Shown piece after piece: positions 8,530-15,414 of a stretch of DNA of 35,925 nt (position 1 is the first letter of the stretch; every line of letters begins with the position of its first letter). The translations under genes and the position numbers were made by a program. Origin of the DNA: Gemmatimonadota bacterium. Lineage in GTDB: Bacteria; Gemmatimonadota; Gemmatimonadetes; Palauibacterales; Palauibacteraceae. The notes under the pieces were generated by a model. That model saw nothing but the letters and a program-made list of their open reading frames with translations. It had not been told where the DNA came from and did not search any database. The stretch is taken from the NCBI GenBank assembly GCA_020351855.1, contig CP070670.1, positions 604,928 to 640,852 on the forward strand, written 5' to 3'.

Positions 8530-9462
8530 ATGGTCAGCGACAGCCCGTCCGACCCGCGCCGGGTGGTCGCCCTGGTGGTGAACCGCGACAGGGTGAAGCA
8601 GCTGCTCGAGTGTCTGCACCAGCTCCAGCGGCTCGCCGAGCCGTGCTGTGGGATCATCGTAGCGGATGATGCCTCGACGGACGGTTCGGTCGTGGCGGTG
8701 CGGGACCGCTTCCCGCACGTGCACGTCGCGAGGGCGGAAACCCAGCTCGGGCCGGCTGGCGCGCGCAACCTGGGCGTCGATCTGGCGCTGCGCCGCTTCA
8801 CGTTCGATTACCTGCTGTTTCTGGACAACGACGCGTTCGTGGAGCCGACGACCCTCACGAACCTCCTGGACGCCGCGACGTCGCGTCCCGACGTGGGCAT
8901 CGTCGCCCCGAAAGCCTACCAGTCAAAGGCCGAGAAGCGGTTGCACCTCGCAGGAGAGCTGCGGGTGAGCCTGGCCGCGGGCCGTGTGCGTGATGTCGGG
9001 GCGGGGGAGATCGATCGCGGACAATACGATGCCGCACGCCTCGTTCAGGCATGCTCAGGCTGCGCGATGCTCGTCCGCCGGGAGGTGGTCGAGCGGATCG
9101 GCGGGTTCGATCCGGCGTTCCGGCTGGCTGCCTGGGAGGACATCGACTTCTGCCTGCGAGCCGCTGAGGCCGGCTTCGAGATCGCCTACGCGCCCACGGC
9201 CATTGTGGAGCACGTGGGCGGGGTGCGCGGCCGCGGACGCGATCCGGGCAGAGAGAAGGCCAAGGCACGAAACTGGTGGTTGCTGATGCGCCGCCACGCC
9301 TCCCCGCTGCAATGGGCCTGCCTGCTGGCGCTGCTGCCGCTGCGGGCGCTCCAGACCGCAACCGGTAGAGTGCGGGAGGGCAACGCGTGGGCTATCGGGG
9401 CCCTGTGGAGCGGGCTGCGCGATGCCGCGAGGATCGAGCGCTCGCGCCGCGGCCGCGGCTGA
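8530..9462 (+). CDS. Family 2 glycosyltransferase (rhamnosyltransferase-like)
   Basis: GT-A fold glycosyltransferase that would transfer a sugar from a nucleotide-sugar donor to a surface glycan or lipid. The 310 residues show VVALVVNRDR at the N-terminus, the donor-binding block IIVADDASTDGS, the LGPAGARNLGVD motif, the metal-binding DXD equivalent LFLDNDAFVE, and the acceptor-side WEDIDFCLRAAEAG motif typical of WcaA/RfbF-like enzymes. A hydrophobic segment near the C-terminus (WACLLALLPLRALQ) suggests membrane attachment. ATG 8530 gives a natural N-terminus. Sugar specificity cannot be read. It follows two uncharacterised genes in one probable operon. Confidence 0.9.
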   Translation: MVSDSPSDPRRVVALVVNRDRVKQLLECLHQLQRLAEPCCGIIVADDASTDGSVVAVRDRFPHVHVARAETQLGPAGARNLGVDLALRRFTFDYLLFLDNDAFVEPTTLTNLLDAATSRPDVGIVAPKAYQSKAEKRLHLAGELRVSLAAGRVRDVGAGEIDRGQYDAARLVQACSGCAMLVRREVVERIGGFDPAFRLAAWEDIDFCLRAAEAGFEIAYAPTAIVEHVGGVRGRGRDPGREKAKARNWWLLMRRHASPLQWACLLALLPLRALQTATGRVREGNAWAIGALWSGLRDAARIERSRRGRG

Positions 9463-9519
9463 TCCGCGAAGCTTTCGCACCCCTCTTGAGCGCCGTCCGG
9501 CGCTTGCCTCCATGCTGCG

Positions 9520-10260
9520 CTACGGTTCCCCCACCTTGAGGAGGCTGTCCAGCACCGTACGGAACTGGCTCGCCTGGGCGGCGCCGCGAATCGAGAGGCT
9601 GTCGGCGATGATGAAGAACGGGGTGCTGCTGATCCCGGCCCGCTGCACCGACTGGAAATCGCGCACCTGAAGGGGTGCCGTCCGGTCGTCCCGCAGGCAG
9701 GCGCCGAACGAGGCCTCGTCGATCCGGAGCTCCCGGGCGTATCCGACGAAGGTGGCCCACGCATCCGCTGCCGTGGACCACTCCCCCTGCCGCTCGAACA
9801 GCACGTCGTGCATCGGCCAGAACTTGCCGACTGCGCCTGCACAGAAGGCGGCCTCGACGGCCGGCCACGCGAGCTGGTGGCTCGGGTTGACGAAGGAGAT
9901 CCAGACGTACTCGACCTTGCCGGTCCGAATGTAGAGGCTGTCCAGGACCGGGAACGTCTCGCGGTTGAACTGGGCGCAGAACGGACACTGGAAATCGGAG
10001 ATCTCGAGGATGCGGACCGGCGCGTCCGAGCTTCCCCGCACGCGGGCCTGGTCGGCCCGGCTGAGCAGGACGCTGAGCTGCGTCGGAAGCACGCTCCATG
10101 CATCCGGGCTGTCCGCGTCGTCCTGCCCGGCGGCGGGCCTCGCCGCACCGAGCATCGAAATGGCCCCGATGGCCGCCGTCAGGGCGGCGGATGGACCGGC
10201 GCTGGAACGGCGACCCCGCCAGCCGACGCGCAGGCTCAGCCGGGCGCCCCTCCGCCTCAT
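9520..10260 (-). CDS. Exported DsbA-like thioredoxin-fold protein
   Basis: Periplasmic thiol oxidoreductase of the Thioredoxin_4/DsbA type. From ATG 10260 the 246-residue protein has an Arg-rich N-terminus, a hydrophobic stretch and a likely cleavage after RPAAGQ (about residue 46). It then has the active site ISDFQCPFCAQFNRETFP (Cys92-Cys95, CPFC) and the cis-proline loop SSTPFFII. The spacing between them holds the helical insertion typical of DsbA-like proteins. The start overlaps the stop of the PLP decarboxylase gene by four bases (ATGA), so it is the last gene of the AhpD-DoxX-decarboxylase-DsbA operon. It may form or reshuffle disulfides in exported proteins. Confidence 0.88.
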   Translation of the reverse strand: MRRRGARLSLRVGWRGRRSSAGPSAALTAAIGAISMLGAARPAAGQDDADSPDAWSVLPTQLSVLLSRADQARVRGSSDAPVRILEISDFQCPFCAQFNRETFPVLDSLYIRTGKVEYVWISFVNPSHQLAWPAVEAAFCAGAVGKFWPMHDVLFERQGEWSTAADAWATFVGYARELRIDEASFGACLRDDRTAPLQVRDFQSVQRAGISSTPFFIIADSLSIRGAAQASQFRTVLDSLLKVGEP

Positions 10261-11738
10261 GCCGACATCTCTCCACCGACGTCGAGCGCCGCAGCCATGG
10301 CATCGTGCTCCTCGCAGAGCAGCCGGTAGGCCTCGTCCACGTTCCGAGATGCGGTGTGGACGCTCCCCACCGCCAGCCTCAGCGTGTAGCGGCCTCCGAG
10401 GACGGTGTGCGACAGGAAGACCGGTCCACGCCGGTTGACCCGCGTCAGCAGCTCCCGATTCCACTCGTCGGCCAGCCCCCCGTCCTCCATGCCTGCCCCA
10501 CCCGGCATGCGAGCGCGGAAGCACACCGTGGAGAACGGCACGGGCGCCACCAGCTCGAACCGTTCGTTCTGGCCGATACGCTCGGCGAACCCGGTGGCCA
10601 GCCCGAGATGGCGACGGAGCATGGCGCGCAGCCCCTCCGCCCCCATCTGTCGGAAAAGAAACCAGAGCTTGAGCCCGCGGAACCGGCGTCCGAGCGGCAG
10701 GCCGATGTCCATCAGATCGAGCGCGCCCTGCTCGTCCGAGCTCAAGTACTCGGGCGTGAGGGCCAGGGACGCCCTGAAGGCGGGCCGGTCACGGTACAGG
10801 AGCGCGCTGCAGTCCATCGGCGTCGCCATCCACTTGTGCGGGTTGATGACGATGGAGTCGGCCCGCTCCCAGCCCTCGAAGTGCCCGCGGAGCTCGGGGA
10901 GCAGCGCGGCCGGACCGGCGTAGGCGGCATCGACGTGCAGCCAGACGCCCGCGCGCTCGCAGATGTCGGCGATGCGCCCCACCGGATCGATGGCGTTGCT
11001 GGAGGTCGTGCCGATCGTGGCGCACACCATGACGGGCCGCATGCCCGAATCCGCGTCAGCGCTCAGCTGCCGCCGCAGCGCTTCGGCATCCATGGCGTAC
11101 CGGTCATCCGTGGCGATCTTCCTCAGGCTGCCACGACCGAGACCGGCCGCCATCGCCGCCTTCTCGAGCGAGGAATGGGCCTGCTCCGACACGTACAGGG
11201 CCAGCGGCGGAACCTCGGGTCGACCGGCCAGGCCGCGCTCCCGGGCTCCCAGGCCGGCCGCTTCCCGCGCCGCGAGAAGGGCGGTGAAGCTGCTTGTGGA
11301 GGCCGTGTCGAGGAGGATGCCCTCGAAGGCCTCCGGCAGGCCTACCAGCTCGCGGAGCCAGGCGATCATGCGCTGCTCGAGCTCCGTCGCCGCGGGCGAC
11401 GTGCGCCAGAGCATGGCGTTGACCCCCAGCGCCGCGATCACGAACTCCGCCAAGATCCCCGCGGCGGAGGAGGAGCTGGAGAAGTAGGCGAGGAATCCGG
11501 GATGGTTCCAGTGCGTCAGGCCGGGCAGGATGATGCGATCGAGGTCCGCGAGGATCGCCTCGAGAGGCTCGGGCCGCTCCGGAGGCGAGTGCGGTAGGAG
11601 CGCGGCGGTGTCCCCCGGGGAGACGCGAGCGAGGACGGGAAACGCCTCCACGCCCTCCCGGTAGCCGGCGACCCAGTCCGCGATCCGCCGCGAGGCCTGC
11701 CGGAACTCCGCCGGGCTCAGATCGCCAGTTCGGGCCAC
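10257..11738 (-). CDS. PLP-dependent aromatic-L-amino-acid decarboxylase family protein
   Basis: Group II pyridoxal-phosphate decarboxylase, the family of DOPA, tryptophan, tyrosine and related decarboxylases. The 493 residues contain GLTHWNHPGFLAYF (73-86), MLWRTSPAATELEQRM (109-124), HVDAAYAG (268-275, the aspartate that binds the pyridine nitrogen) and INPHKWM (298-304) with the Schiff-base lysine near 302. Length is normal. Substrate is uncertain: family members of this type in bacteria can use tryptophan, phenylalanine, tyrosine or DOPA, and some act as aldehyde synthases. The GTG start at 11738 lies inside the end of doxX (22-base overlap), and its stop overlaps the DsbA-like gene. Confidence 0.92.
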   Translation of the reverse strand: MARTGDLSPAEFRQASRRIADWVAGYREGVEAFPVLARVSPGDTAALLPHSPPERPEPLEAILADLDRIILPGLTHWNHPGFLAYFSSSSSAAGILAEFVIAALGVNAMLWRTSPAATELEQRMIAWLRELVGLPEAFEGILLDTASTSSFTALLAAREAAGLGARERGLAGRPEVPPLALYVSEQAHSSLEKAAMAAGLGRGSLRKIATDDRYAMDAEALRRQLSADADSGMRPVMVCATIGTTSSNAIDPVGRIADICERAGVWLHVDAAYAGPAALLPELRGHFEGWERADSIVINPHKWMATPMDCSALLYRDRPAFRASLALTPEYLSSDEQGALDLMDIGLPLGRRFRGLKLWFLFRQMGAEGLRAMLRRHLGLATGFAERIGQNERFELVAPVPFSTVCFRARMPGGAGMEDGGLADEWNRELLTRVNRRGPVFLSHTVLGGRYTLRLAVGSVHTASRNVDEAYRLLCEEHDAMAAALDVGGEMSA

Positions 11739-12100
11739 TGGTAGAGGACGTAGAAGACGATCGATGCCCCGGCCAGCGCCACGTTCTTCATGAACTGGGC
11801 CATCTCGACCTGTCGGACCGCCGGATCCTCCTCCTTCCAGAACGCGTGCATGCGGATGGCCGCTGTGAAGAGGAAGAGCGCGAGCAGCCAGGCGCCCACA
11901 TCGACCCAGGTCCAGAACAGGATGCTGAGGCCGCCCGCGAGGAGCATCAGTCCCGTCAGGGGTACGAGCGTTCCCGCGGCGGCAAGCCCCTTGGCTTCTG
12001 CGTAGGCCGTCATCGCCTGCCGCTGCGTGAAGTGATTGAGGCCGGAGGCGATGAAGAGCATCGAGAACAGGATCCTGCCGATCCAGAACAGCGCGGTCAT
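11717..12100 (-). CDS. DoxX family membrane protein
   Basis: 127-residue, four-helix inner-membrane protein of the DoxX group, starting MTALFWIGRILFSMLFIASGLNHF, with the GLNHF block typical of this group, then LVPLTGLMLLAGGLSILF, WLLALFLFTAAIRMHAFW and a final helix. Some DoxX proteins take part in membrane-linked thiol or redox reactions, but the exact activity is not known here. ATG 12100 is preferred because GGAGGG lies just upstream; the open frame beyond it is not conserved-looking. Its 3' end overlaps the decarboxylase gene by 22 bases, so the two are translationally linked. Confidence 0.85.
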   Translation of the reverse strand: MTALFWIGRILFSMLFIASGLNHFTQRQAMTAYAEAKGLAAAGTLVPLTGLMLLAGGLSILFWTWVDVGAWLLALFLFTAAIRMHAFWKEEDPAVRQVEMAQFMKNVALAGASIVFYVLYQWPELAI

Positions 12101-12191
12101 GGCATCCCTCCAGTGCGGTCTGCGGTGGTGCAGTGTGCGGTCTTCCGGATGGGGTCCGGTCCGGTGATCTCGGGCCGGGTGGGCCGGGCGC

Positions 12192-12548
12192 TCACGATTC
12201 GCGCCCAGCCGAGCGGAGCTCTGCCAGGAATTCGACGGCTCTCCGCAGATGCGGGATGACGATGGAGCCGCCGACAACGAGGGCGACGGCGAACGCCTCG
12301 AACAGCTCGTCGTCCGTGGTGCCTTCGCGAACGCAGCCGTCCAGGTGATAGCGGATGCAGTCGTCGCAGCGGAGTACCGTGGATGCGACGAGGCCGAGCA
12401 GCTCCTTCGTGCGGACATCCAGGGCGCCCGGCTCGTAGGCTCTCGTGTCGAGGGCGAAGAACCGGCCGATCGTCAGGTTGCCGGCGCCCAGGATGGCCTC
12501 GTTCATGCGCTCCCGGTACGCCCTGAACTCATCGACCTGGTGAGCCAT
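12192..12548 (-). CDS. Carboxymuconolactone decarboxylase / AhpD-like protein
   Basis: 118-residue all-helical protein of the CMD family. It carries CDDCIRYHLDGCVREG, which holds the CxxC plus following His characteristic of AhpD-type peroxidase/disulfide-reductase members. The start ATG 12548 (MAHQVDEFRAYRERMNEAIL) is preceded by GAGAGGGGC. An open extension upstream reaching about 13,007 is antisense to the helicase and rejected. It is the first gene of the four-gene minus-strand operon and is divergent from the helicase. The redox-active cysteines fit the DoxX and DsbA-like partners downstream. Confidence 0.9.
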   Translation of the reverse strand: MAHQVDEFRAYRERMNEAILGAGNLTIGRFFALDTRAYEPGALDVRTKELLGLVASTVLRCDDCIRYHLDGCVREGTTDDELFEAFAVALVVGGSIVIPHLRRAVEFLAELRSAGRES

Positions 12549-12611
12549 TGCCCCTCTCCGTCCGAAAGGTGGGACCCGGGCAGGACGGGGCGTCAGCTGA
12601 GCTCCGGTCGA

Positions 12612-12641
12612 CTGACGCGCCATCCGGCGCCAGGCTACCTT
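12612..12641 (+). promoter_or_regulatory. Possible promoter for the helicase gene
   Basis: CTGACG (12612-12617), 18 bases, TACCTT (12636-12641), ending 8 bases before the ATG. This is the same TACCTT hexamer as upstream of egtD. It leaves almost no leader, so translation would begin from a nearly leaderless mRNA if this is the real promoter. Confidence 0.3.
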
Positions 12642-12649
12642 ACGGGCCG

Positions 12650-14674
12650 ATGATCCAAACCGCGACCTCACGTGAGCTCGACGATCTGCTTGCGGGCTGT
12701 CTGCAGGGGCTGGATGAGGAGATCCTTGCCGTACGGGATCAGCTGGCTGCCCGCGGACTGAGCGAGCCGGTCCGCGTTTCGGACGGGCGCGTGGCGGACA
12801 CGGCCGGAGCGATCGTCTACGAGTGGCGGCTTCCGTCCGCGCGTCTCGATGTGCGTCCCAACGACGCCGTGCGCGTGCGCTGCGATGCGGGCGAGGCTGC
12901 AGGCTTCGTGACCGCGGTGAGCCGCGAGACGCTTCGTCTCCGGACGGCCGTATCCGAGTGGCTGGGTGCGGGACCCGGCGTCGCGTCGCTCGAGTTCGAC
13001 CCGACATGGCTCCTCGGCTCCCTCAGGGGGCGCCTCGAGGCGATCCGGGAAGCGCCTTCGCGTCACCATGCGGCCACCATCCTGCGGCTGTTCGGCCGAA
13101 CCATGCCGAAGCTCGGGGTGGCCGAGACGCCGCGCGCCCCGTCCCCGGAGCTGAATCCGGCCCAGCGCGAGGCCCTCCTGCGCCTGCTCGGCAGTGAGGT
13201 GCAGTTCGTCTGGGGACCGCCGGGGACGGGGAAGACGCGGTTGCTCGGACAGGCGGTGGCCGAGCTCGTGCGGGACGGGAAGGTGCTGGTGACGGCGGTC
13301 ACGAACGGGGCCGTCGACGAGGCCGCCGGGCGCGTGGTCGACGCGATCGGGAGGGCTGCCGCCGAGGCCGGCCGGATCGTGCGCGTCGGAGCGGAGCTGA
13401 GCAGGACGGGCGACCCGGGCCTGTCCCTGGAGGCGGCGCTGGAGCGACGCGTCCGCGGGGGCCGGCTCGCCCTGAGCATCCGGGAGATGGAGCGGGAGCT
13501 CGGCATCCGAACGTCGGACAGAGGGAGGGAGCTGTCGCACCGCGCCAGGGCCTACCGCCTGCTCGCCCTGGCCAGGGAGCGGGGAGACCCGGAGATGCTG
13601 GACGACGCCGCCCGGCTTCTGCGGGATCTGCAGCTCAGGGCGATCCTCACGCTTCGGGAGGCCGATGTCGTGCTGACCACACTGGCTCGACTCGCGCTCT
13701 GGGACGAGCTGGTGGCGCTCCGATTCGACTCTCTGGTGATCGATGAGGCGAGCGCGGCGCCCTTGCCCTACCTCGCGCTCGCCGCGGCGAGAACGGCGGG
13801 CCGCACGGTGGCGTTCGGGGACTTCCAGCAGCTGCCTGCCGTCGTGGTTTCCCGCGGAGAGGCGGCCGCCAGGTGGATGAGCCGGGATCTGTTCCGCGAG
13901 GCGGGCGTCGTCGACGACACGTCCGGTCGGATCGGACTCCCGTCCCGGCGGGACCGCCTGTGCGCGATGCTCGATGAACAGTACCGGATGAGTCCGACGA
14001 TCTGCCGCTTGGTGAGCGAGATGTTCTATGGGGGCAGGCTGCGAGATGCCCCCGAGGTGGCGGGGCGTCCGCAGCTCGCCTGCCCGCTGGTCATCGTGGA
14101 CAGCGAGGATCGGCGGCCCACGGTGGAGAGGGCCGAGGGCTCCCGCGCCAACGCAACGCACATCGGGCTGGTCCTGCGTCTCCTGGAGGCGCTTGCCGGG
14201 AGCGGGATCGCGGACGTGGCGGTGGTGACGCCCTACCGCCTTCAGGTGAGGAGGCTCGCGGAGGCGGTGCGGGCGCAGTTGGGCGACGTCGCCCCACGCG
14301 GCCTGGAGATCGCCACCATCCACCGCTTTCAGGGACGAGAGAAGTCGATCGTCGTGTTCGATACGGTGGATGCTCCGCCGGGGAGGAGCTGGTTCCTGCA
14401 TGAGGGTCGGAACCCGGATCTCCCGCGGCTCGTCAACGTGGCCCTCTCGCGCGCCCGCCACGGACTCGTGCTGGTCGGCACCATTGCGGGCCTGCGCCAG
14501 ACCCTGCCTCCCGATGCCCTGATCAACCATCTCGTAGCGCGCGTCGCCGCGCAGGGAGCGGTCGTTCGAGCGGCCGAGCTGGGCGACTCCCTCAGCGCGA
14601 GGTCGCTGTGGGGTCCGGTCTCGCCGGCGGCCCGCCTCGAGCATGGGGACCGTGGCGACGAGCCGATTCCGTGA
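12650..14674 (+). CDS. Superfamily 1B helicase, UPF1/IGHMBP2 (DNA2/NAM7)-like
   Basis: ATP-dependent nucleic-acid helicase of 674 residues. Seen in order: an N-terminal beta-rich region (about 40-110) like the domain that precedes the helicase core in IGHMBP2, LNPAQREALL (168-177), Walker A GPPGTGKT (189-196), Walker B VIDEASAAPL (363-372), motif III GDFQQLPAV (390-398), EQYRMSPTIC (443-452), motif V IATIHRFQGREKSIVVFD, and motif VI LVNVALSRARHGL. A helical insertion (about 265-335) separates motifs Ia and II. No nuclease domain is visible. ATG 12650 begins a sensible protein, whereas the frame is open further upstream without a plausible N-terminus. Whether it acts on RNA or DNA is unknown. 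It ends at the large intergenic RNA region. Confidence 0.9.
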   Translation: MIQTATSRELDDLLAGCLQGLDEEILAVRDQLAARGLSEPVRVSDGRVADTAGAIVYEWRLPSARLDVRPNDAVRVRCDAGEAAGFVTAVSRETLRLRTAVSEWLGAGPGVASLEFDPTWLLGSLRGRLEAIREAPSRHHAATILRLFGRTMPKLGVAETPRAPSPELNPAQREALLRLLGSEVQFVWGPPGTGKTRLLGQAVAELVRDGKVLVTAVTNGAVDEAAGRVVDAIGRAAAEAGRIVRVGAELSRTGDPGLSLEAALERRVRGGRLALSIREMERELGIRTSDRGRELSHRARAYRLLALARERGDPEMLDDAARLLRDLQLRAILTLREADVVLTTLARLALWDELVALRFDSLVIDEASAAPLPYLALAAARTAGRTVAFGDFQQLPAVVVSRGEAAARWMSRDLFREAGVVDDTSGRIGLPSRRDRLCAMLDEQYRMSPTICRLVSEMFYGGRLRDAPEVAGRPQLACPLVIVDSEDRRPTVERAEGSRANATHIGLVLRLLEALAGSGIADVAVVTPYRLQVRRLAEAVRAQLGDVAPRGLEIATIHRFQGREKSIVVFDTVDAPPGRSWFLHEGRNPDLPRLVNVALSRARHGLVLVGTIAGLRQTLPPDALINHLVARVAAQGAVVRAAELGDSLSARSLWGPVSPAARLEHGDRGDEPIP

Positions 14675-14755
14675 GAATGGGCGCCGGAAGTCCGCGACCG
14701 GTGGCCGTTGCCGGATCATGTTTTGCAAAAACTGGAAGATGCCGCCGCTTCAGGG

Positions 14756-14784
14756 TTGACCACAAAAAAATTGTTTTGTATTCT
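14756..14784 (+). promoter_or_regulatory. Strong sigma-70-like promoter for the intergenic RNA
   Basis: TTGACC (14756-14761), a 17-base spacer rich in A and T, and TATTCT (14779-14784). Five of six -35 bases and four of six -10 bases fit the consensus with ideal spacing, and the A/T stretch is striking in this GC-rich DNA. It predicts transcription starting near 14,791. No protein gene begins within 600 bases, so the product is most likely an RNA. Confidence 0.65.
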
Positions 14785-14790
14785 TGGTCC

Positions 14791-15058
14791 GTGCTCGAGG
14801 AGGAAGCACCAGCAAGACCGGAAGCTGCACCCTCTGGCGCATATCGACGGGACGCTTGGCGTGGGGAAGGGAGCAGGTCGAAAGACCGGTGACCGGAAAC
14901 CACACCGCGGGTTGAGCGACGAAGGTGCCAGGCCCGTCGAGTCTTGGAAGGCGAGCGCAGCCGGCCAAGACGCAACAGCCGGAACGGTGAGATCTGTCTG
15001 AAGGCGGGTCGAATCCTCCCTCAGCCCCTGACACTCTTCGGAGTGGGCAGGGGCTGAG
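14791..15058 (+). ncRNA. Candidate structured non-coding RNA, family not recognised
   Basis: About 270 bases directly after a strong promoter, with no plausible protein. Helices seen by eye: GTGCT/AGCAC (14791-14795 with 14805-14809); TCGACGGG/CCCGTCGA (14844-14851 with 14933-14940), continued after a three-base bulge by CTTGGC/GCCAGG (14855-14860 with 14927-14932, one G-U pair), about 14 pairs enclosing 66 bases; GGTC-GAAA-GACC (14876-14887), a GNRA tetraloop; GTGG/CCAC (14861-14864 with 14900-14903); GTCTTGG/CCAAGAC (14941-14947 with 14965-14971) with an inner GGC/GCC; possible 5'-3' closure GGAGGA/TCCTCC (14799-14804 with 15014-15019). It ends in a UUCG-capped hairpin. The conserved cores of RNase P RNA, tmRNA, SRP RNA and 6S RNA are absent. 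Exact ends are inferred, and the function is unknown. Confidence 0.5.
15020..15058 (+). terminator. Very stable UUCG-capped hairpin at the end of the RNA
   Basis: CTCAGCCCCTG (15020-15030) pairs perfectly with CAGGGGCTGAG (15048-15058). Inside it CACTC (15032-15036) pairs with GAGTG (15041-15045) around a cUUCGg tetraloop. In total there are 16 base pairs with one small internal bulge. No U-tract follows, so it could be a 3'-end stabilising or U-less terminator structure rather than a classic intrinsic terminator. Confidence 0.5.
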
Positions 15059-15090
15059 TACATCCGGGAACGGGCCGTCCGCGTGTACTC
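15056..15090 (+). other. Second hairpin, overlapping the first
   Basis: GAGTACA (15056-15062) is the reverse complement of TGTACTC (15084-15090). The GAG at 15056-15058 is also the last three bases of the preceding hairpin, so the two stems compete at their junction. Between 15,091 and 15,217 I see nothing further except a 12-bp palindrome CGGGAGCTCCCG at 15,190-15,201. Confidence 0.3.
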
Positions 15091-15223
15091 CACCCGCATC
15101 ACCGTTGCCGCTCGCTTCCCTGATCGCGTTCTCCGCCTCTTCGCCGGCGAACCAACGCCGATTCCCGCCCGCTCGCCACCGGATGACAGCGGGAGCTCCC
15201 GGCCGCGACATCTGCTGCGGTGC

Positions 15224-15300
15224 TTTTTTAAAAAAATTGCAGTGCTGATGTGGAAGGTATGGGGATAAAAACGCGATTTATTTGGCGCGACGCTAGTTTT
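15224..15300. other. A+T-rich segment with DnaA-box-like nonamers
   Basis: A T6A7 run at 15,224-15,236 opens a stretch unusually rich in A and T for this DNA, including GGATAAAAACGCGATTTATTT. TGGGGATAA (15,260-15,268) matches the DnaA box TGTGGATAA at 8 of 9 positions. Further box-like nonamers follow in the tandem repeat just downstream (TTTTCCACA at 15,326, TGTGGATTG at 15,339 and 15,358). The element could be a duplex-unwinding region or just a promoter region for dtd; no dnaA, dnaN or parA gene is in the window. Confidence 0.35.
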
Positions 15301-15325
15301 GGGAGGCACGGGCGGCCGGAGGATG

Positions 15326-15368
15326 TTTTCCACACGGCTGTGGATTGGACACACGGCTGTGGATTGGA
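15326..15368. repeat. Perfect 19-bp tandem repeat containing inverted TGTGG motifs
   Basis: The unit CACACGGCTGTGGATTGGA occurs at 15,331-15,349 and again, without any change, at 15,350-15,368. Each unit holds an inverted repeat CACA-CGGC-TGTG, and the first copy is extended to TCCACA-CGGC-TGTGGA. The preceding TTTTCCACA is 8 of 9 to a DnaA box. A spacing close to two helical turns and the dyad symmetry suggest protein binding sites on one face of the helix, either DnaA or a dimeric regulator of dtd. Confidence 0.6.
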
Positions 15369-15386
15369 GCGACGGTGAAGTGCGGC

Positions 15387-15414
15387 GCGGCCTCGTGAGG
15401 CCGCTTCTCACGAG
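15387..15414 (+). promoter_or_regulatory. Two mutually exclusive hairpins in the dtd leader
   Basis: GCGGCCTCGTGAGGCCGC (15,387-15,404) folds as an 8-pair stem. CTCGTGAG (15,392-15,399), which makes up the core of that hairpin, is also the exact reverse complement of CTCACGAG (15,407-15,414). Only one stem can form at a time. The pair ends 44 bases before the dtd start, leaving the ribosome site free, so a switch is possible but unproven. Confidence 0.35.

Noticed and set aside
12192-13007. Longer N-terminus for the AhpD-like protein
   Set aside because: The extension lies opposite the helicase coding sequence, has no homology-like content and precedes an ATG with a good ribosome site at 12,548.
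12668-14728. Long open frame antisense to the helicase
   Set aside because: In GC-rich DNA long antisense frames are expected. The predicted protein is low-complexity, Arg/Pro/Gly-rich, and the sense frame has full helicase motifs.
14991-15020. Hammerhead-like CTGA...CGAA segment
   Set aside because: The CTGANGA and GAAA core elements are incomplete and the three-stem arrangement cannot be drawn.
14791-15058. RNase P RNA, tmRNA, SRP RNA, 6S RNA or T-box identity for the structured RNA
   Set aside because: Short look-alikes are present (CGACGGGA as in tmRNA, GGTGCCAGG and GCAACAG as in RNase P, GGAAGGGAGCAG as in SRP RNA, CACACCGCGGG as in T-box), but the conserved cores are missing: no GAGGAAAGTCCGGGC, no tag ORF with paired tmRNA ends, no SRP symmetric loop, no T-box specifier loop. 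The length also does not fit.
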